A DNA stretch of 64,000 nt from Lachnospiraceae bacterium (GTDB lineage Bacteria; Bacillota; Clostridia; Lachnospirales; Lachnospiraceae), in the NCBI GenBank assembly GCA_022796795.1, contig JAAWJI010000012.1, positions 1 through 64,000 of the forward strand, read 5' to 3'. Of this stretch, positions 40,481 through 50,574 are shown one piece after another. The notes beneath the pieces were generated by a model. The model ran no database searches and had not been told where the DNA came from. It saw only the letters and a program-made list of their open reading frames with translations. Position 1 is the stretch's first letter; every line of letters starts with the position of its first letter. The translations under genes were made by a program, and so were the position numbers.

Positions 40481-41119
40481 ATGAAAAAGAGGGTATTGTG
40501 TTTTGGGGATTCTAATACCTGGGGCGCGGTGCCGGAGGACGGAAGTCGTTATCCGGAGGATGTCCGCTGGACAGGCGTGCTGCAGCGGGAGCTGGGTGAA
40601 GGATATCAGGTGATTGTGGAGGGCTACAACGGCCGGACCTCTGTATTTGACGACCCGGTGGAGGGACGCCTAAGCGGTATTCGGTATTTTGGTCCCTGCT
40701 GTGATTCCCAGTCTCCCCTGGATCTCATCATTCTCATGCTGGGAACGAATGATCTAAAGGAACGGTTTGGGGTAAGCGCCCGAACGATTGCCTTTGGCCT
40801 CCAGCGATATCTGGATGTGCTTCAGATCACTCCCATGGCGGGAGAGAAGCCGAAGGTGCTTTTGGTATCGCCCATTCATATCGATCCTGCCTATAAAAAC
40901 CATCCACTTTTTTACGATATGTTCGGTGAATGGGGAACAGAGCGGTCCCAGGAGCTGGCTCAGGCCTATGAGGAATTTGCCATGGGAGCAGGGATTTCCT
41001 TTTTAGATGGATCCTTGTACGGAAAGGCGTCCACGGTGGACGGCGTACATATGCATCCTGATTCCCATGATAGACTGGGCAGGGCTATGGCTGCCAAGGT
41101 TCGAAAAATTTTGGAGTGA
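40481..41119 (+). CDS. SGNH/GDSL hydrolase
   Basis: VLCFGDSNTWGAVPEDGSRYPEDVRW, MLGTNDLKERF, DGVHMHPDSHDRLG. Confidence 0.92.
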   Translation: MKKRVLCFGDSNTWGAVPEDGSRYPEDVRWTGVLQRELGEGYQVIVEGYNGRTSVFDDPVEGRLSGIRYFGPCCDSQSPLDLIILMLGTNDLKERFGVSARTIAFGLQRYLDVLQITPMAGEKPKVLLVSPIHIDPAYKNHPLFYDMFGEWGTERSQELAQAYEEFAMGAGISFLDGSLYGKASTVDGVHMHPDSHDRLGRAMAAKVRKILE

Positions 41120-41152
41120 AACAGCAGTAGAGAAAAGAGGAGGAAAGACAGT

Positions 41153-42697
41153 ATGAGTCAAGAACCAAAAGGAACGGGAGAGGCTCTGGCCCTGGAGATG
41201 CGCAGCGTAAGCAAGCGGTTCCCAGGTACCCTGGCCGTTGACCGTGTAGATTTCCGCGTGAAGAAGGGGGAAGTTCACGCTCTTATGGGGGAAAACGGCG
41301 CGGGAAAATCCACGCTGATGAAGGTGCTGGCCGGCCTGTTTAACGATTATACTGGAGAGATTTTTATTGATGGGGAGAAGAAAAAGCTTCACACTCCCAT
41401 TATGGCCAAGGAGGCCGGCATCGGAATGGTGTACCAGGAGCTGTCCCTGGCCCGCCGGATTTCCATTTATGAGAATCTTCTGGTGGGACGCCTTCCCAAG
41501 AAAAACGCGCTGTTCATCGATAAGAAGGCTGCCATTGCCAGAGCGAAGGAATGTCTGGAGCGGGTGGGTCTGGGAAACCTGGATCCTACCATTAATATAT
41601 CAGATATCAGTCAGTGCGACGCCCAGCTGGTGGAGATTGCCAAGGTGTTGGATTCCAAGCCCCGGATTCTGGTCATGGATGAGCCCACATCCTCTCTTTC
41701 CCGGGAAGAGGTACAGCGGATGTTTGACATTATCCGCAAACTTAAGGAAGAGGGGCTGGCTATTATTTATATTTCCCATCATATGTCGGAGATCTTCGAG
41801 ATTGCAGACCGGGTAACGGTAATGCGGGACGGACGAAAGGTGGGAGAATGCGACGTCAGCGAGATCAACACGGAGCAGCTGGTGGAGCAGATGGTAGGCG
41901 AGCCGGTGAAGAGCTTCTACGCAGAGAGCGAGAGCAAGATTTCTGACGAGGTGGTCCTGAAGGTAGAGGACTTTACCAGATGGGGATTCTTCCACCATGT
42001 AGACTTTGAGTTACATAAGGGAGAGATCCTGGCGATCAGCGGCCTGGCCGGTGCTGGGCGGACGGAGATTGCCAGAGCCCTCATTGGCGTGGACGCCTAT
42101 GATGGGGGCAAGGTTTACCTCCACGGTAAAGAGGTCAAATTTAAAAATTTTGGCGAGGCCATCAAAGCAGGCCTGGGCTATCTTACCGAGGACCGAAAGG
42201 TAGTGGGTTTGGCTCTGACTCAGAGCGTGGCCGACAATGTAATGTCCTGCGTCATTGATAAATATTCCAAGGGGATCCTGTACTCTAACAAGTGGAACGA
42301 TGACCTAGTGGACGAGAAGATCAATGAGATGAGCGTGTATCCTGCAGACAGGAACCGCCGCGTCAATAGCTTTTCCGGTGGAAACCAGCAGAAGGTATTG
42401 ATGGCTAAGTGGCTGGCGGCGGATGTAGACGTGCTGATTTTGGATGAGCCCACCCGAGGTGTGGATGTAAACGCAAAGCAGATTATTCATAATGTGGTGA
42501 AAAAATACGTGGAGCAGGGAAACGCGGTGATCTTGATTTCCAGCGACCTGCCGGAGGTGGTGGGTCTTAGCGACCGGGCTGTGATTTTAAGAGAGGGTCA
42601 TATCATCGGTGAAATACCGAAGGAAGGAATCACAGAGAATTCCCTGTTGATCGCCGCCAATGGGAAAGGAGAGTATGTAACATGTCAGAACAAGTAA
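41153..42697 (+). CDS. sugar ABC transporter ATP-binding protein (RbsA/MglA type, duplicated NBD)
   Basis: GENGAGKSTLMKVLAG, FSGGNQQKVLMAKWLAADVDVLILDEPTRGVDV. Confidence 0.95.
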   Translation: MSQEPKGTGEALALEMRSVSKRFPGTLAVDRVDFRVKKGEVHALMGENGAGKSTLMKVLAGLFNDYTGEIFIDGEKKKLHTPIMAKEAGIGMVYQELSLARRISIYENLLVGRLPKKNALFIDKKAAIARAKECLERVGLGNLDPTINISDISQCDAQLVEIAKVLDSKPRILVMDEPTSSLSREEVQRMFDIIRKLKEEGLAIIYISHHMSEIFEIADRVTVMRDGRKVGECDVSEINTEQLVEQMVGEPVKSFYAESESKISDEVVLKVEDFTRWGFFHHVDFELHKGEILAISGLAGAGRTEIARALIGVDAYDGGKVYLHGKEVKFKNFGEAIKAGLGYLTEDRKVVGLALTQSVADNVMSCVIDKYSKGILYSNKWNDDLVDEKINEMSVYPADRNRRVNSFSGGNQQKVLMAKWLAADVDVLILDEPTRGVDVNAKQIIHNVVKKYVEQGNAVILISSDLPEVVGLSDRAVILREGHIIGEIPKEGITENSLLIAANGKGEYVTCQNK

Positions 42698-43734
42698 ATA
42701 ACAATCCCAACCCGGCAAAGGTGGACACCAGAAAGACAGAGATTAACAAAGGAATTATTCTTTTCAATAAGCTGGGAATCTGGGTGATCGTCATAGCCTT
42801 GGTGGTATTGGGCATGATAATCGCTATGGCTAACAAAGGCAGTTTCTTTGGAGCCAGCAATGTGCAGTCTATTCTGGAAGCTGTGGCTCTGCAGGGTATG
42901 GTCTGCAGCGGCCTGATCTATGTGGTATACGCAGGAAACATGAATGACATGTCCATTCCCCTGACCATGGCTATGGCCGGCATGATGACTGTGCAGAGCA
43001 TTAATCTGGGATTTCCCATTGCTCTGGCCATTGGCCTTTTGTCCGGCGTGTGTATCGGATTAATCAATGGCTTCATGATCGGAAAGTTAAAGGCCAATCC
43101 TATTATCTGGACCTGGGGGTTTAACCTTCTGTTATCCGGAATTATCCGGGTGGTATGGGGCGGCAAGCAGCTGTACGCGGACAGTGTGGCGGCGGACACA
43201 GAATATGCCCAGAATGCGGCAAATACCTTTTACTCCATTTCCAGAACCTATATCGGAGGCGTTATTTCTCTCATGGCCATTGTCATGCTGGTGCTGTTTG
43301 TCATCTCCTGGTTTATCCATTCCAAGACATCTTTTGGCCAGAAGCTGAAAATGGTGGGTACCAGCTATGAGGCGGCCCGGTTTTCCGGAATCAACTGTAC
43401 CAGGATCATGACTTTGTCTTACGTGCTCTGCAGCACAGCGGCTGCTGTAGGCGGAATCTTCTATGCGGCCCTTCGAAAGACGGCTTCCTACGAGAACGGT
43501 ACCGGCTATGATTTCTCCTGCCTGACCTGTGTGCTTCTGGGCGGAACTCTTCTGGGCGGCGGCCAGGGCTCTGTGGTGGGAACCCTGGGCGGTGTGCTGG
43601 CCTACGGAATCCTGAATAATATCCTGTCCTGGGTGGGGCTTGGGACTTATACCAAATATGCCGTGCAGGGCGTTGTGTTCCTGGCGATTGTATGGATTAA
43701 CACGTATTCAGAAAGAAAGTTGGGGAAAGGCTGA
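42682..43734 (+). CDS. sugar ABC transporter permease (RbsC type)
   Basis: Multi-TM; GLINGFMIGKLKANPIIWTWG, ARFSGINCTR. Confidence 0.92.
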   Translation: MSEQVNNNPNPAKVDTRKTEINKGIILFNKLGIWVIVIALVVLGMIIAMANKGSFFGASNVQSILEAVALQGMVCSGLIYVVYAGNMNDMSIPLTMAMAGMMTVQSINLGFPIALAIGLLSGVCIGLINGFMIGKLKANPIIWTWGFNLLLSGIIRVVWGGKQLYADSVAADTEYAQNAANTFYSISRTYIGGVISLMAIVMLVLFVISWFIHSKTSFGQKLKMVGTSYEAARFSGINCTRIMTLSYVLCSTAAAVGGIFYAALRKTASYENGTGYDFSCLTCVLLGGTLLGGGQGSVVGTLGGVLAYGILNNILSWVGLGTYTKYAVQGVVFLAIVWINTYSERKLGKG

Positions 43735-44753
43735 TGGAGAGAAAAAAATTTAAGATTAACGGAAGCTTTCTGAACAATAACCGGGCATATCTTTTTCTGA
43801 TCATCGTATTATTTGCAGGCATTTTCAGAAACAACTTTTTTACAGGATTTAATATTAACTCCGTTACGGGAAACGGCAGCCTGGTTATGTGGCTGGGCCT
43901 GGGATTTACCATATGTCTGATTGCAGGCCATATGGATCTGACCGTGCAGTATGTGTCTACGCTGGCGGCTCTTCTGTGCCTGGGACTTCATTCCCGCCAG
44001 GGGCTTCCCTGGTTGGTCTGCATCCTGATCGCTACTGGCATGGGCGTGCTGGTAGGCCTGATCAATGGTTTTCTGGTGACTAAGCTTAAGATCCATTCCT
44101 TTATTGCAACCCTGGGTATGCAGTTTGTACTGCGGGGGGTGATGTACATGTATTCTCCCGAGGAGCAGAGTATTGGCCGGGATTATACAGCCAACGAGGC
44201 CCTGAACGGAGCCCTGATTCCGGGAGTACCCTTCTCCTTGTATTTCCTGATTACCACCCTGGTCATTGTGATCGTCATGGTCTTTATGAGAAATACCAGA
44301 ACAGGAAGAAATATCTATATGGTGGGAGGAAACCTGGAGACAGCCTGGCTGGCCGGCGTCAAGAGCAACCAGGTGACTACCATTGCCTTTGTGCTCTCCT
44401 CCACCTGTTGCGCACTGGGCGGAGCCCTGAATGGAATCTACTCCGGAGCCGCCAATATCAGTATGGGTGAGAAGGGAATCGCGCCGCTGATGATTGCGCT
44501 GACAGCTACCATCATTGGAGGAACAGATATTGCGGGAGGACACGGCAGCGTGTTCAACACCTACATATCTCTGGTAGCCGTGGCCTTCCTGAGAGCATTG
44601 TTTAAAAAGACGGAGATGCAGGTGCTGGTGATTGCCATCATTCTGATCGCCTGTATCTGCTACGAGACTATTGCCCAGTATAGAAAGAGCAAGGTGTTGG
44701 GAACCAGGCCCAATCTGCATCAGGAGTACCTGAAGGAGACGGGAAAGGGCTAA
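43734..44753 (+). CDS. sugar ABC transporter permease (RbsC type)
   Basis: GLINGFLVTKLKIHSFIATLGMQFVLRGV, IGGTDIAGGHGSV. Confidence 0.93.
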   Translation: MERKKFKINGSFLNNNRAYLFLIIVLFAGIFRNNFFTGFNINSVTGNGSLVMWLGLGFTICLIAGHMDLTVQYVSTLAALLCLGLHSRQGLPWLVCILIATGMGVLVGLINGFLVTKLKIHSFIATLGMQFVLRGVMYMYSPEEQSIGRDYTANEALNGALIPGVPFSLYFLITTLVIVIVMVFMRNTRTGRNIYMVGGNLETAWLAGVKSNQVTTIAFVLSSTCCALGGALNGIYSGAANISMGEKGIAPLMIALTATIIGGTDIAGGHGSVFNTYISLVAVAFLRALFKKTEMQVLVIAIILIACICYETIAQYRKSKVLGTRPNLHQEYLKETGKG

Positions 44754-44818
44754 AGAACATTTATCACAGATAATAAGAGCGTCAGCTTTTATTAATAATT
44801 CAATCAGGAGGAAAAAAC

Positions 44819-46099
44819 ATGAAAAGAAAAAGTTTGGCAATCTTACTGAGCGCAGTGATGGTTGTGGCAGGCTGTCTGGCAGGCTGCGGAAGTTCCGAGA
44901 AGGAACCCGCCCAGGCTCCGGCTGAGAGCCAGGAAAGCCAGCCGGCGGATTCTGGAGAGAAAGAGGCGGAAGCTCCCGCTGAGAGCAGCGGCGGAAGCAA
45001 CCTGGAGGAGTCTTTAGCTCTCTTTGACCAGGCGGTTGCAAGCGTTATGACCACAGACGGACATCCCATGCTGGCTCCCGGCGTGACCTTTGACGTACCG
45101 GAAGCAGAGGGCACTGCAGAGGAACTGGATAAGCTGGATGACAGCCAGTCTGCAAAATGGCATTTCTATGAGTATCTGGATTGGGATGAGAGCCAGGATG
45201 CCCAGTTCCCGGCTTCCCCGGCTGACGGCAGCAAGGGCAAGCATGTGATCATGATCGTACACGGCGCTCATGCATGGACTACCTGCTTCTCCGAGGCTTT
45301 TGAGCAGGCCTGCGAAGCAGTGGGAATGACCTGTGATATCTACGACCCCAACTGGGATCAGTCCACCCAGGACGGCTATATTGATCAGGCTATCAACGAG
45401 CAGCCCGATGCCATCGGCGTGATTCCGGTTAGTGCGGATCATGCGGCTCAGCAGTTTAAGAAGATCACGGATGCCGGTATCCCGGCCTTCTGTGTAAACA
45501 CTACGGTAAACGCGGACGCTATGAACTATGTAATGGCATTCACAGGCCCCAATGACTGGTATCAGATGAGAACGCTGGCAGATTCTCTGGGCGAGGCTAT
45601 GAACGGAGAAGGGGGAGTGGCTTATATTACCCATAACGTAGATGGTTCTCCCTACTATGCACGCTGCTACGGTCCTCTGACGGAGCTGGCAGACAAATAT
45701 CCCAACATCAAGACGCTGGATATCCAGTCTCCGGGATTTGAGGCGGCTGCTGTGAAGCAGGTAGTGGCTGACTGGATCACCAAGTTTGGCGATGATCTGA
45801 ACGCAATCGTACTGGCAGACGACTCTGACCAGGCCATCGGTACCGTAGAGGCTATCAAGGCGGCTGGCCGGGATGATATTCTGGTAGTGGCCGCAGGGAT
45901 CTCCAAGCAGGGTGCAGAGCTGGTAGAGAGCGGAGATCTGTACATGATGAGCTATCAGTCCTGCCAGGGTGATGCTGGTCTTGCCGTGAGAACCATGGCG
46001 GAATACTTCAACGGCGTGGATATCAGCCGTGTATCTTACATCGGAACCGACGTGGTTTCCAAGGACAATGTAGCAGATTTTACACCCTGTCAGTGGTAA
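44819..46099 (+). CDS. sugar ABC transporter substrate-binding lipoprotein
   Basis: Lipobox LAGCG, periplasmic-binding-protein-like domain. Confidence 0.92.
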   Translation: MKRKSLAILLSAVMVVAGCLAGCGSSEKEPAQAPAESQESQPADSGEKEAEAPAESSGGSNLEESLALFDQAVASVMTTDGHPMLAPGVTFDVPEAEGTAEELDKLDDSQSAKWHFYEYLDWDESQDAQFPASPADGSKGKHVIMIVHGAHAWTTCFSEAFEQACEAVGMTCDIYDPNWDQSTQDGYIDQAINEQPDAIGVIPVSADHAAQQFKKITDAGIPAFCVNTTVNADAMNYVMAFTGPNDWYQMRTLADSLGEAMNGEGGVAYITHNVDGSPYYARCYGPLTELADKYPNIKTLDIQSPGFEAAAVKQVVADWITKFGDDLNAIVLADDSDQAIGTVEAIKAAGRDDILVVAAGISKQGAELVESGDLYMMSYQSCQGDAGLAVRTMAEYFNGVDISRVSYIGTDVVSKDNVADFTPCQW

Positions 46100-46126
46100 A
46101 AGAACCGAGAAAGGGACGGAGGACAT

Positions 46127-46453
46127 ATGGTACGCAGATTTGGTCAGATGATCAAGGTAAAGCCAGAGGGAGTGGAGCAGTATAAGGCCTATCATGCAAA
46201 TCCCTTCCCTGGAGTCAATGAGATGATTAAAAAATGCCATCTGAAGAATTATTCCATCTATCAGAGGGGAGATTATATGTTTTCCTACTTTGAGTATGAT
46301 GGGGATGACTATGAGGCTGATATGGCTATGATGGCGGCAGATCCGGCCACCCAGAAATGGTGGGACGCGGTAAAGCCCCTGATGGAGCCCCTGGAGGACC
46401 GGGCGGAAGGCGAGTTCTGGTCTGATATGGAAGAGGTCTATCATCTGGATTAA
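46127..46453 (+). CDS. L-rhamnose mutarotase family protein
   Basis: RRFGQMIKVKPEGVEQYKAYHANPFPGVNEMIKKCHLKNYSIYQRGDYMFSYFEY...WWDAVKPLMEPL. Confidence 0.88.
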   Translation: MVRRFGQMIKVKPEGVEQYKAYHANPFPGVNEMIKKCHLKNYSIYQRGDYMFSYFEYDGDDYEADMAMMAADPATQKWWDAVKPLMEPLEDRAEGEFWSDMEEVYHLD

Positions 46454-46455
46454 AG

Positions 46456-46519
46456 ACACATAAGGAAACTAAAAAGGCAAGGGTATTCCAAGGATATATT
46501 TGGGGTATCCTTGTTTTTT
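46456..46519 (+). terminator. terminator cassette, copy B
   Basis: CACATAAGGA...AAGGGTATTCCAAGGATATATTTGGGGTATCCTTGTTTTTT. Confidence 0.8.
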
Positions 46520-46650
46520 AAAAGAATATACTGTGGGAGTGATTAAGAGAAAGTCATATTTTGCAACTAGAAGCACACGGAGACTGGTTGTATGGGAAGC
46601 AGAAGAGTAGTAAGATAAGGATAACAAATAGCTTTGAAAGGAGGGCAATT

Positions 46651-47987
46651 ATGAGCAGATATTTGAACTTGGCAGACCGGTTTGGAATTACAAGAGCGGA
46701 GGGGGAACCTATTGGACGGGTGAACCCGGATACCCTGAAGCTTCCCAGGGAGGATGTGGCTGTTTTACAGGAGCTTGGCAGAAAAAAGCAGAGTATGCGG
46801 CCAGGCCGGTGATGGAGGAGAACCGGAAGCTGTGGACGGCTGCCAATGATTTTAAGATGACAAAGCCGCCAGTGTATGTGGACGAGATTTGCTGGAATGA
46901 GCTGAACGGAACAGGAGAGCTGAACCTTCTGTGTATCCATCCCTTTGCCAGAGAGCTGGAGGATTTTCTGCGAAAGGAGCTGTATTGCTTTGAGCATGGG
47001 CTGGGAAACTGTGTCATAGAGCCCTATGTGGAGAGTCCTCTGGTAGTTTATGACAGCGGCTTTGGCATTGACGAGGTGGTGGACATCCGGAGAACCGACC
47101 GGAACAGCGAGGTGGTATCCAGGCATTTTCATATTCTGATTCAGAATATGGATGATATCCAGAAGATCAAGGAACCTGAGGTGATCCTGGATCTGGAGCG
47201 GACAAAACAGTATACGGAGCTGATGGAGGAGATCTTTGCGGGTATTCTTCCGGTGGTGGTTGTGGGGGCCAGAGGACTCTGGTTCACTCCCTGGGATTAT
47301 CTGATCCGGGTGCTGGGGATTCAGGAAACCATGCTCAATATGGTGGAGGAGCCAGAATTTGTCGAGGCTGTGGTGAAGCGGTATGTGGACTGTGCCATGG
47401 TGCGTATGGAGAAATACCAAAAGCTTGGCATCTGGTCCTCCAACAACAGCTCCTGCCGGGTAGGCTCCGGCGGATATGGGTTTACAGAGGACTTGGCGCC
47501 CCGGGAGGAAGGCGTTCGGGCCTGCGACACCAGACAGATGTGGGGCTGCGGAAACGCCCAGATCTTCTCAGAGGTGAGCCCGGCCATGCATATGCAGTTT
47601 TCCCTGCAGTATGAGATGGAATGGCTAAAGCAGTTTGGCATGAACTATTATGGCTGCTGTGAGCCCCTGCATTTTAAGATGGACTTGATGGATCAGATTC
47701 CCAATCTCCGGAAGGTGTCTATGAGTCCCTGGAACAACTGGAAGGTAGCGGCCGAGCGCTGCAAGGGAAAGTATGTCATGAGCTGCAAGCCCAATCCGGC
47801 CATGTTTGCCGTGGGCGAATTCCATGAGGATCTGGCAAGAAAAGAGATTGAGCAGATTATCAAGGAGACAGAAGGCTGTTCCATTGAGATTGTGCTAAAG
47901 GACATCAGTACCGTGGACTATAAACCTCAGAAGCTGTGGCGCTGGGCGGAGATTGCCAGAGAGACCATTGAGGCTTATTTTGGATAG
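46651..47987 (+). CDS. URO-D superfamily protein split by a -1 frameshift at A_AAA_AAG (46782-46788); zero frame ends at 46812
   Basis: Zero frame ...REDVAVLQELGRKK; -1 frame continues AEYAARPVMEENRKLWTAANDF...; SD GGAGGG at 46651 only, none before GTG 46809. Confidence 0.8.
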
Positions 47988-47995
47988 GGAGAGAA

Positions 47996-48754
47996 ATGGA
48001 AGCGTGGGATTTCTTTGATCTGTATCAAAATGACTATACAGTTTGTCCGCCTGGCTGGGGAATGACTCAGGAGTGCGCCACCTTTCACAGGATCTATTAC
48101 GTATGTGGAGGGGAGGCTTACCGCCGGGATCAGGGCAGGGACGAACGTCTGGAGAAGGGATACCTGTATGTGTTTCCCGTTATGGAGCCTTATACCCTGT
48201 GGCATAATCCCCAGGATCCTCTGGAGGTGCTATGGTTTCACGTGGAGTGCAGGGCGGATCATACCATGGGCTATGAGAAGGTGAGGATTCATGAGAATGG
48301 AGAGCTGTATTATCTCCTGAAGAGCATCCAGGCCCTGCAGGAAGAGAGAGACTGCTTCCAGGAGCTTCTCTGTCTCTTCGGAGTATTTTTAAAACGCCTC
48401 AGACAGCGGATCAAACCCCAGCCTTCCATGGACAGCCGGATGCAGGAGGTGCTCTCCTACCTGGAAGAGCGGGGAAATGACTGTCCCACCGTAGATGAAC
48501 TGGCATCCAATGTGGGGTTGGACCGGTCCTATTTTTGCAGGTGGTTTCAGAGAAGCTTCCATATGAGCCCTTCCAGGTATTTGCTGGCTATGCGGATGAA
48601 CCGGGCCAGCAAAGCGCTGATGGAGGGGAGAAGCATCTGGGAGGCTGCGGAGGCTGCCAGGTACCAGGATGAGAAAGCCTTTTCCCGGGCTTTCCGGGAT
48701 TATATGGAGATTTCTCCGGGGAACTACCGGAGAAAATACAAGGAATGGCTGTAA
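47996..48754 (+). CDS. AraC family transcriptional regulator
   Basis: C-terminal double HTH: VDELASNVGLDRSYFCRWFQRSFHMSPSRYLLAMRMNRAS...ISPGNYRRKY. Confidence 0.92.
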   Translation: MEAWDFFDLYQNDYTVCPPGWGMTQECATFHRIYYVCGGEAYRRDQGRDERLEKGYLYVFPVMEPYTLWHNPQDPLEVLWFHVECRADHTMGYEKVRIHENGELYYLLKSIQALQEERDCFQELLCLFGVFLKRLRQRIKPQPSMDSRMQEVLSYLEERGNDCPTVDELASNVGLDRSYFCRWFQRSFHMSPSRYLLAMRMNRASKALMEGRSIWEAAEAARYQDEKAFSRAFRDYMEISPGNYRRKYKEWL

Positions 48755-48837
48755 ACCTCTTCCGCTAAGAGCAGGGAATGACGCCAACCACATTCTTCGG
48801 GACGGCAGTGGGCAGGAAGATATAATCATAAATAAAA

Positions 48838-48891
48838 ATACCCTCTTTTAACAACAATTCATACACCTTGTATTTTGTCAAAAGAGGGTAT
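48838..48891. terminator. bidirectional hairpin
   Basis: ATACCCTCTTTT ... AAAAGAGGGTAT 12-bp perfect inverted repeat. Confidence 0.6.
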
Positions 48892-48900
48892 CCTATTTAT

Positions 48901-49131
48901 TTAGAGCCGATCAATGAATTCAGATGGAGTAAACACTGCTATGTTGTTTTTTACAAAATCTTTTACGTTTCTTGTGATAATATAATCCGCATGTACATGT
49001 TCAGCAGTTACATTCTGAACAGCATCCTCAAAATCATCCCAACCTAATTCCGAAGCTCTGTGTTTCCTTTTAATATAAACATTTTTGATCCCTATATTCC
49101 AAAATGGCAGTAGTTTGGAATTGGAATACAA
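48901..49131 (-). pseudogene. PIN-domain protein C-terminal fragment
   Basis: GWDDFEDAVQNVTAEHVHADYIITRNVKDFVKNNIAVFTPSEFI matches PIN C-terminal half; N-terminal half absent. Confidence 0.75.
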
Positions 49132-49236
49132 AAATCCGATTGCGCAAAATTACTCTGGTGGATATAATAAAGACATGCCAGTTTCATAGGAAGTGCTTGT
49201 ACTGGGATTACTGATTGTGAAGGAGGGGTGTAAATC

Positions 49237-50574
49237 GTGCAAAGGCTGGTGATTCATAAACTAGGTCCCATTGAACAGTGTGAGCTGGAATGTACACAGT
49301 TTATGACGTTTACAGGCTTTCAGGCATCGGGAAAGAGTACCATTGCGAAAGCGCTTTATTATTTTAGGACAATAAAAGAAGATATTGTGGAGCTTGCAAA
49401 GGCACAGGCTATGTATCTTACTTCATCCAACGAGTTGAGGGATGAGGCTGATGTATGTTACGGAAGTAATCTCAGAAAAGCATTAGAAAACGGTTTGCGT
49501 GAGAAATTTTTACGGACATTTGGTTCGTCATGGGGGATGTCGAATGAAATGTATATGGAATATCATTTTACTGAGACATGCTTTGTACAGATTTCCCTAA
49601 AAAGTGACAAAGAGTATGCGGCTCCTAATTATATATGGATAACACTGAGCGACGATATAAAAAAATTTTTGCGAAAAAAAAATAATGGTCTGTCTGCTAC
49701 GCTTCTGGGAATTGCCGAGGATGAGCTGAGAAGATTCCGAGAGGAATTGGACCGCCTATTTGAGGACTGCTGTTCCGTTGTATATATCCCGGCAGGGCGC
49801 AGTATGATAACCCTGCTGTCGCAGCAGCTCAGTTATATTTACGCTACCATGGATGATATGCAAAAGCGGTCTTTGGATACCTGTACCAAGGACTACCTGG
49901 AGCGAATCCTGCGTTTAAAGCCGGAGTTCTCAGAAGGGCTGCAGGGGCTGACAGCGTATTCTGCCGGAAAAGCTTATCTGCCGCAGAAGCTTATAAGGCA
50001 GGCTTTAGATTTGATCAAAAAAATATTGCGTGGAACATATCGATATCATAATGGCGAGGAGCAGATTATTCTGGGGGATGGAAAATATGTAAAGATAAAT
50101 TTTTCTTCCTCCGGACAACAGGAATGTGTGTGGATTCTGAATCTTTTATTTTACTATTTGCTACAGCAAAGGAAAATTTTATTTATTATCGAGGAGCCGG
50201 AGTCTCATTTATTTCCGGAATCACAAAAATATATTACAGAATTGATTGCGCTTGTGAGGAACTGCGGACACTCGATTGTGGTGACCACACATAGCCCCTA
50301 TGTGCTGGGAACGCTGAATAATTTATTGTATGCTCAGTCTGTCCAGGCACAAGACGAAAAAAGGGCAGATGAAATTATTTCGAAAGCTTTATGGCTGGAC
50401 GACGGAAGCTTTGACGCGTGGTTTGTGAAGGATGGGACGATTGAGAACTGTATGGATACGGAAGTTCATATGATTCAGAATGAACGGATTGATGAAATTT
50501 CAAAGGTTATTAATCAGGATTTTGATGAGCTTTTGGAATTGTGGAATACAGAAGAGGAAAGTGAGGCGCTCTGA
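49237..50574 (+). CDS. ABC/SMC-type AAA ATPase (defence-type)
   Basis: Walker A TGFQASGKSTIAKAL; signature SSSGQQE; Walker B ILFIIEEPESHLFPE; H-loop VTTHSPYVLGTL; SD AGGAGGGG before GTG start. Confidence 0.9.
   Translation: MQRLVIHKLGPIEQCELECTQFMTFTGFQASGKSTIAKALYYFRTIKEDIVELAKAQAMYLTSSNELRDEADVCYGSNLRKALENGLREKFLRTFGSSWGMSNEMYMEYHFTETCFVQISLKSDKEYAAPNYIWITLSDDIKKFLRKKNNGLSATLLGIAEDELRRFREELDRLFEDCCSVVYIPAGRSMITLLSQQLSYIYATMDDMQKRSLDTCTKDYLERILRLKPEFSEGLQGLTAYSAGKAYLPQKLIRQALDLIKKILRGTYRYHNGEEQIILGDGKYVKINFSSSGQQECVWILNLLFYYLLQQRKILFIIEEPESHLFPESQKYITELIALVRNCGHSIVVTTHSPYVLGTLNNLLYAQSVQAQDEKRADEIISKALWLDDGSFDAWFVKDGTIENCMDTEVHMIQNERIDEISKVINQDFDELLELWNTEEESEAL

Noticed and set aside
45014-46459. 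481-aa minus-strand ORF opposite the sugar-binding protein and rhaM
   Set aside because: Antisense shadow; the sense genes have lipobox and family motifs.
48838-48891. 12-bp inverted repeat as a transposon end
   Set aside because: Position after AraC and before the convergent PIN fragment, with A/T flanks, fits a bidirectional terminator; no transposase nearby.
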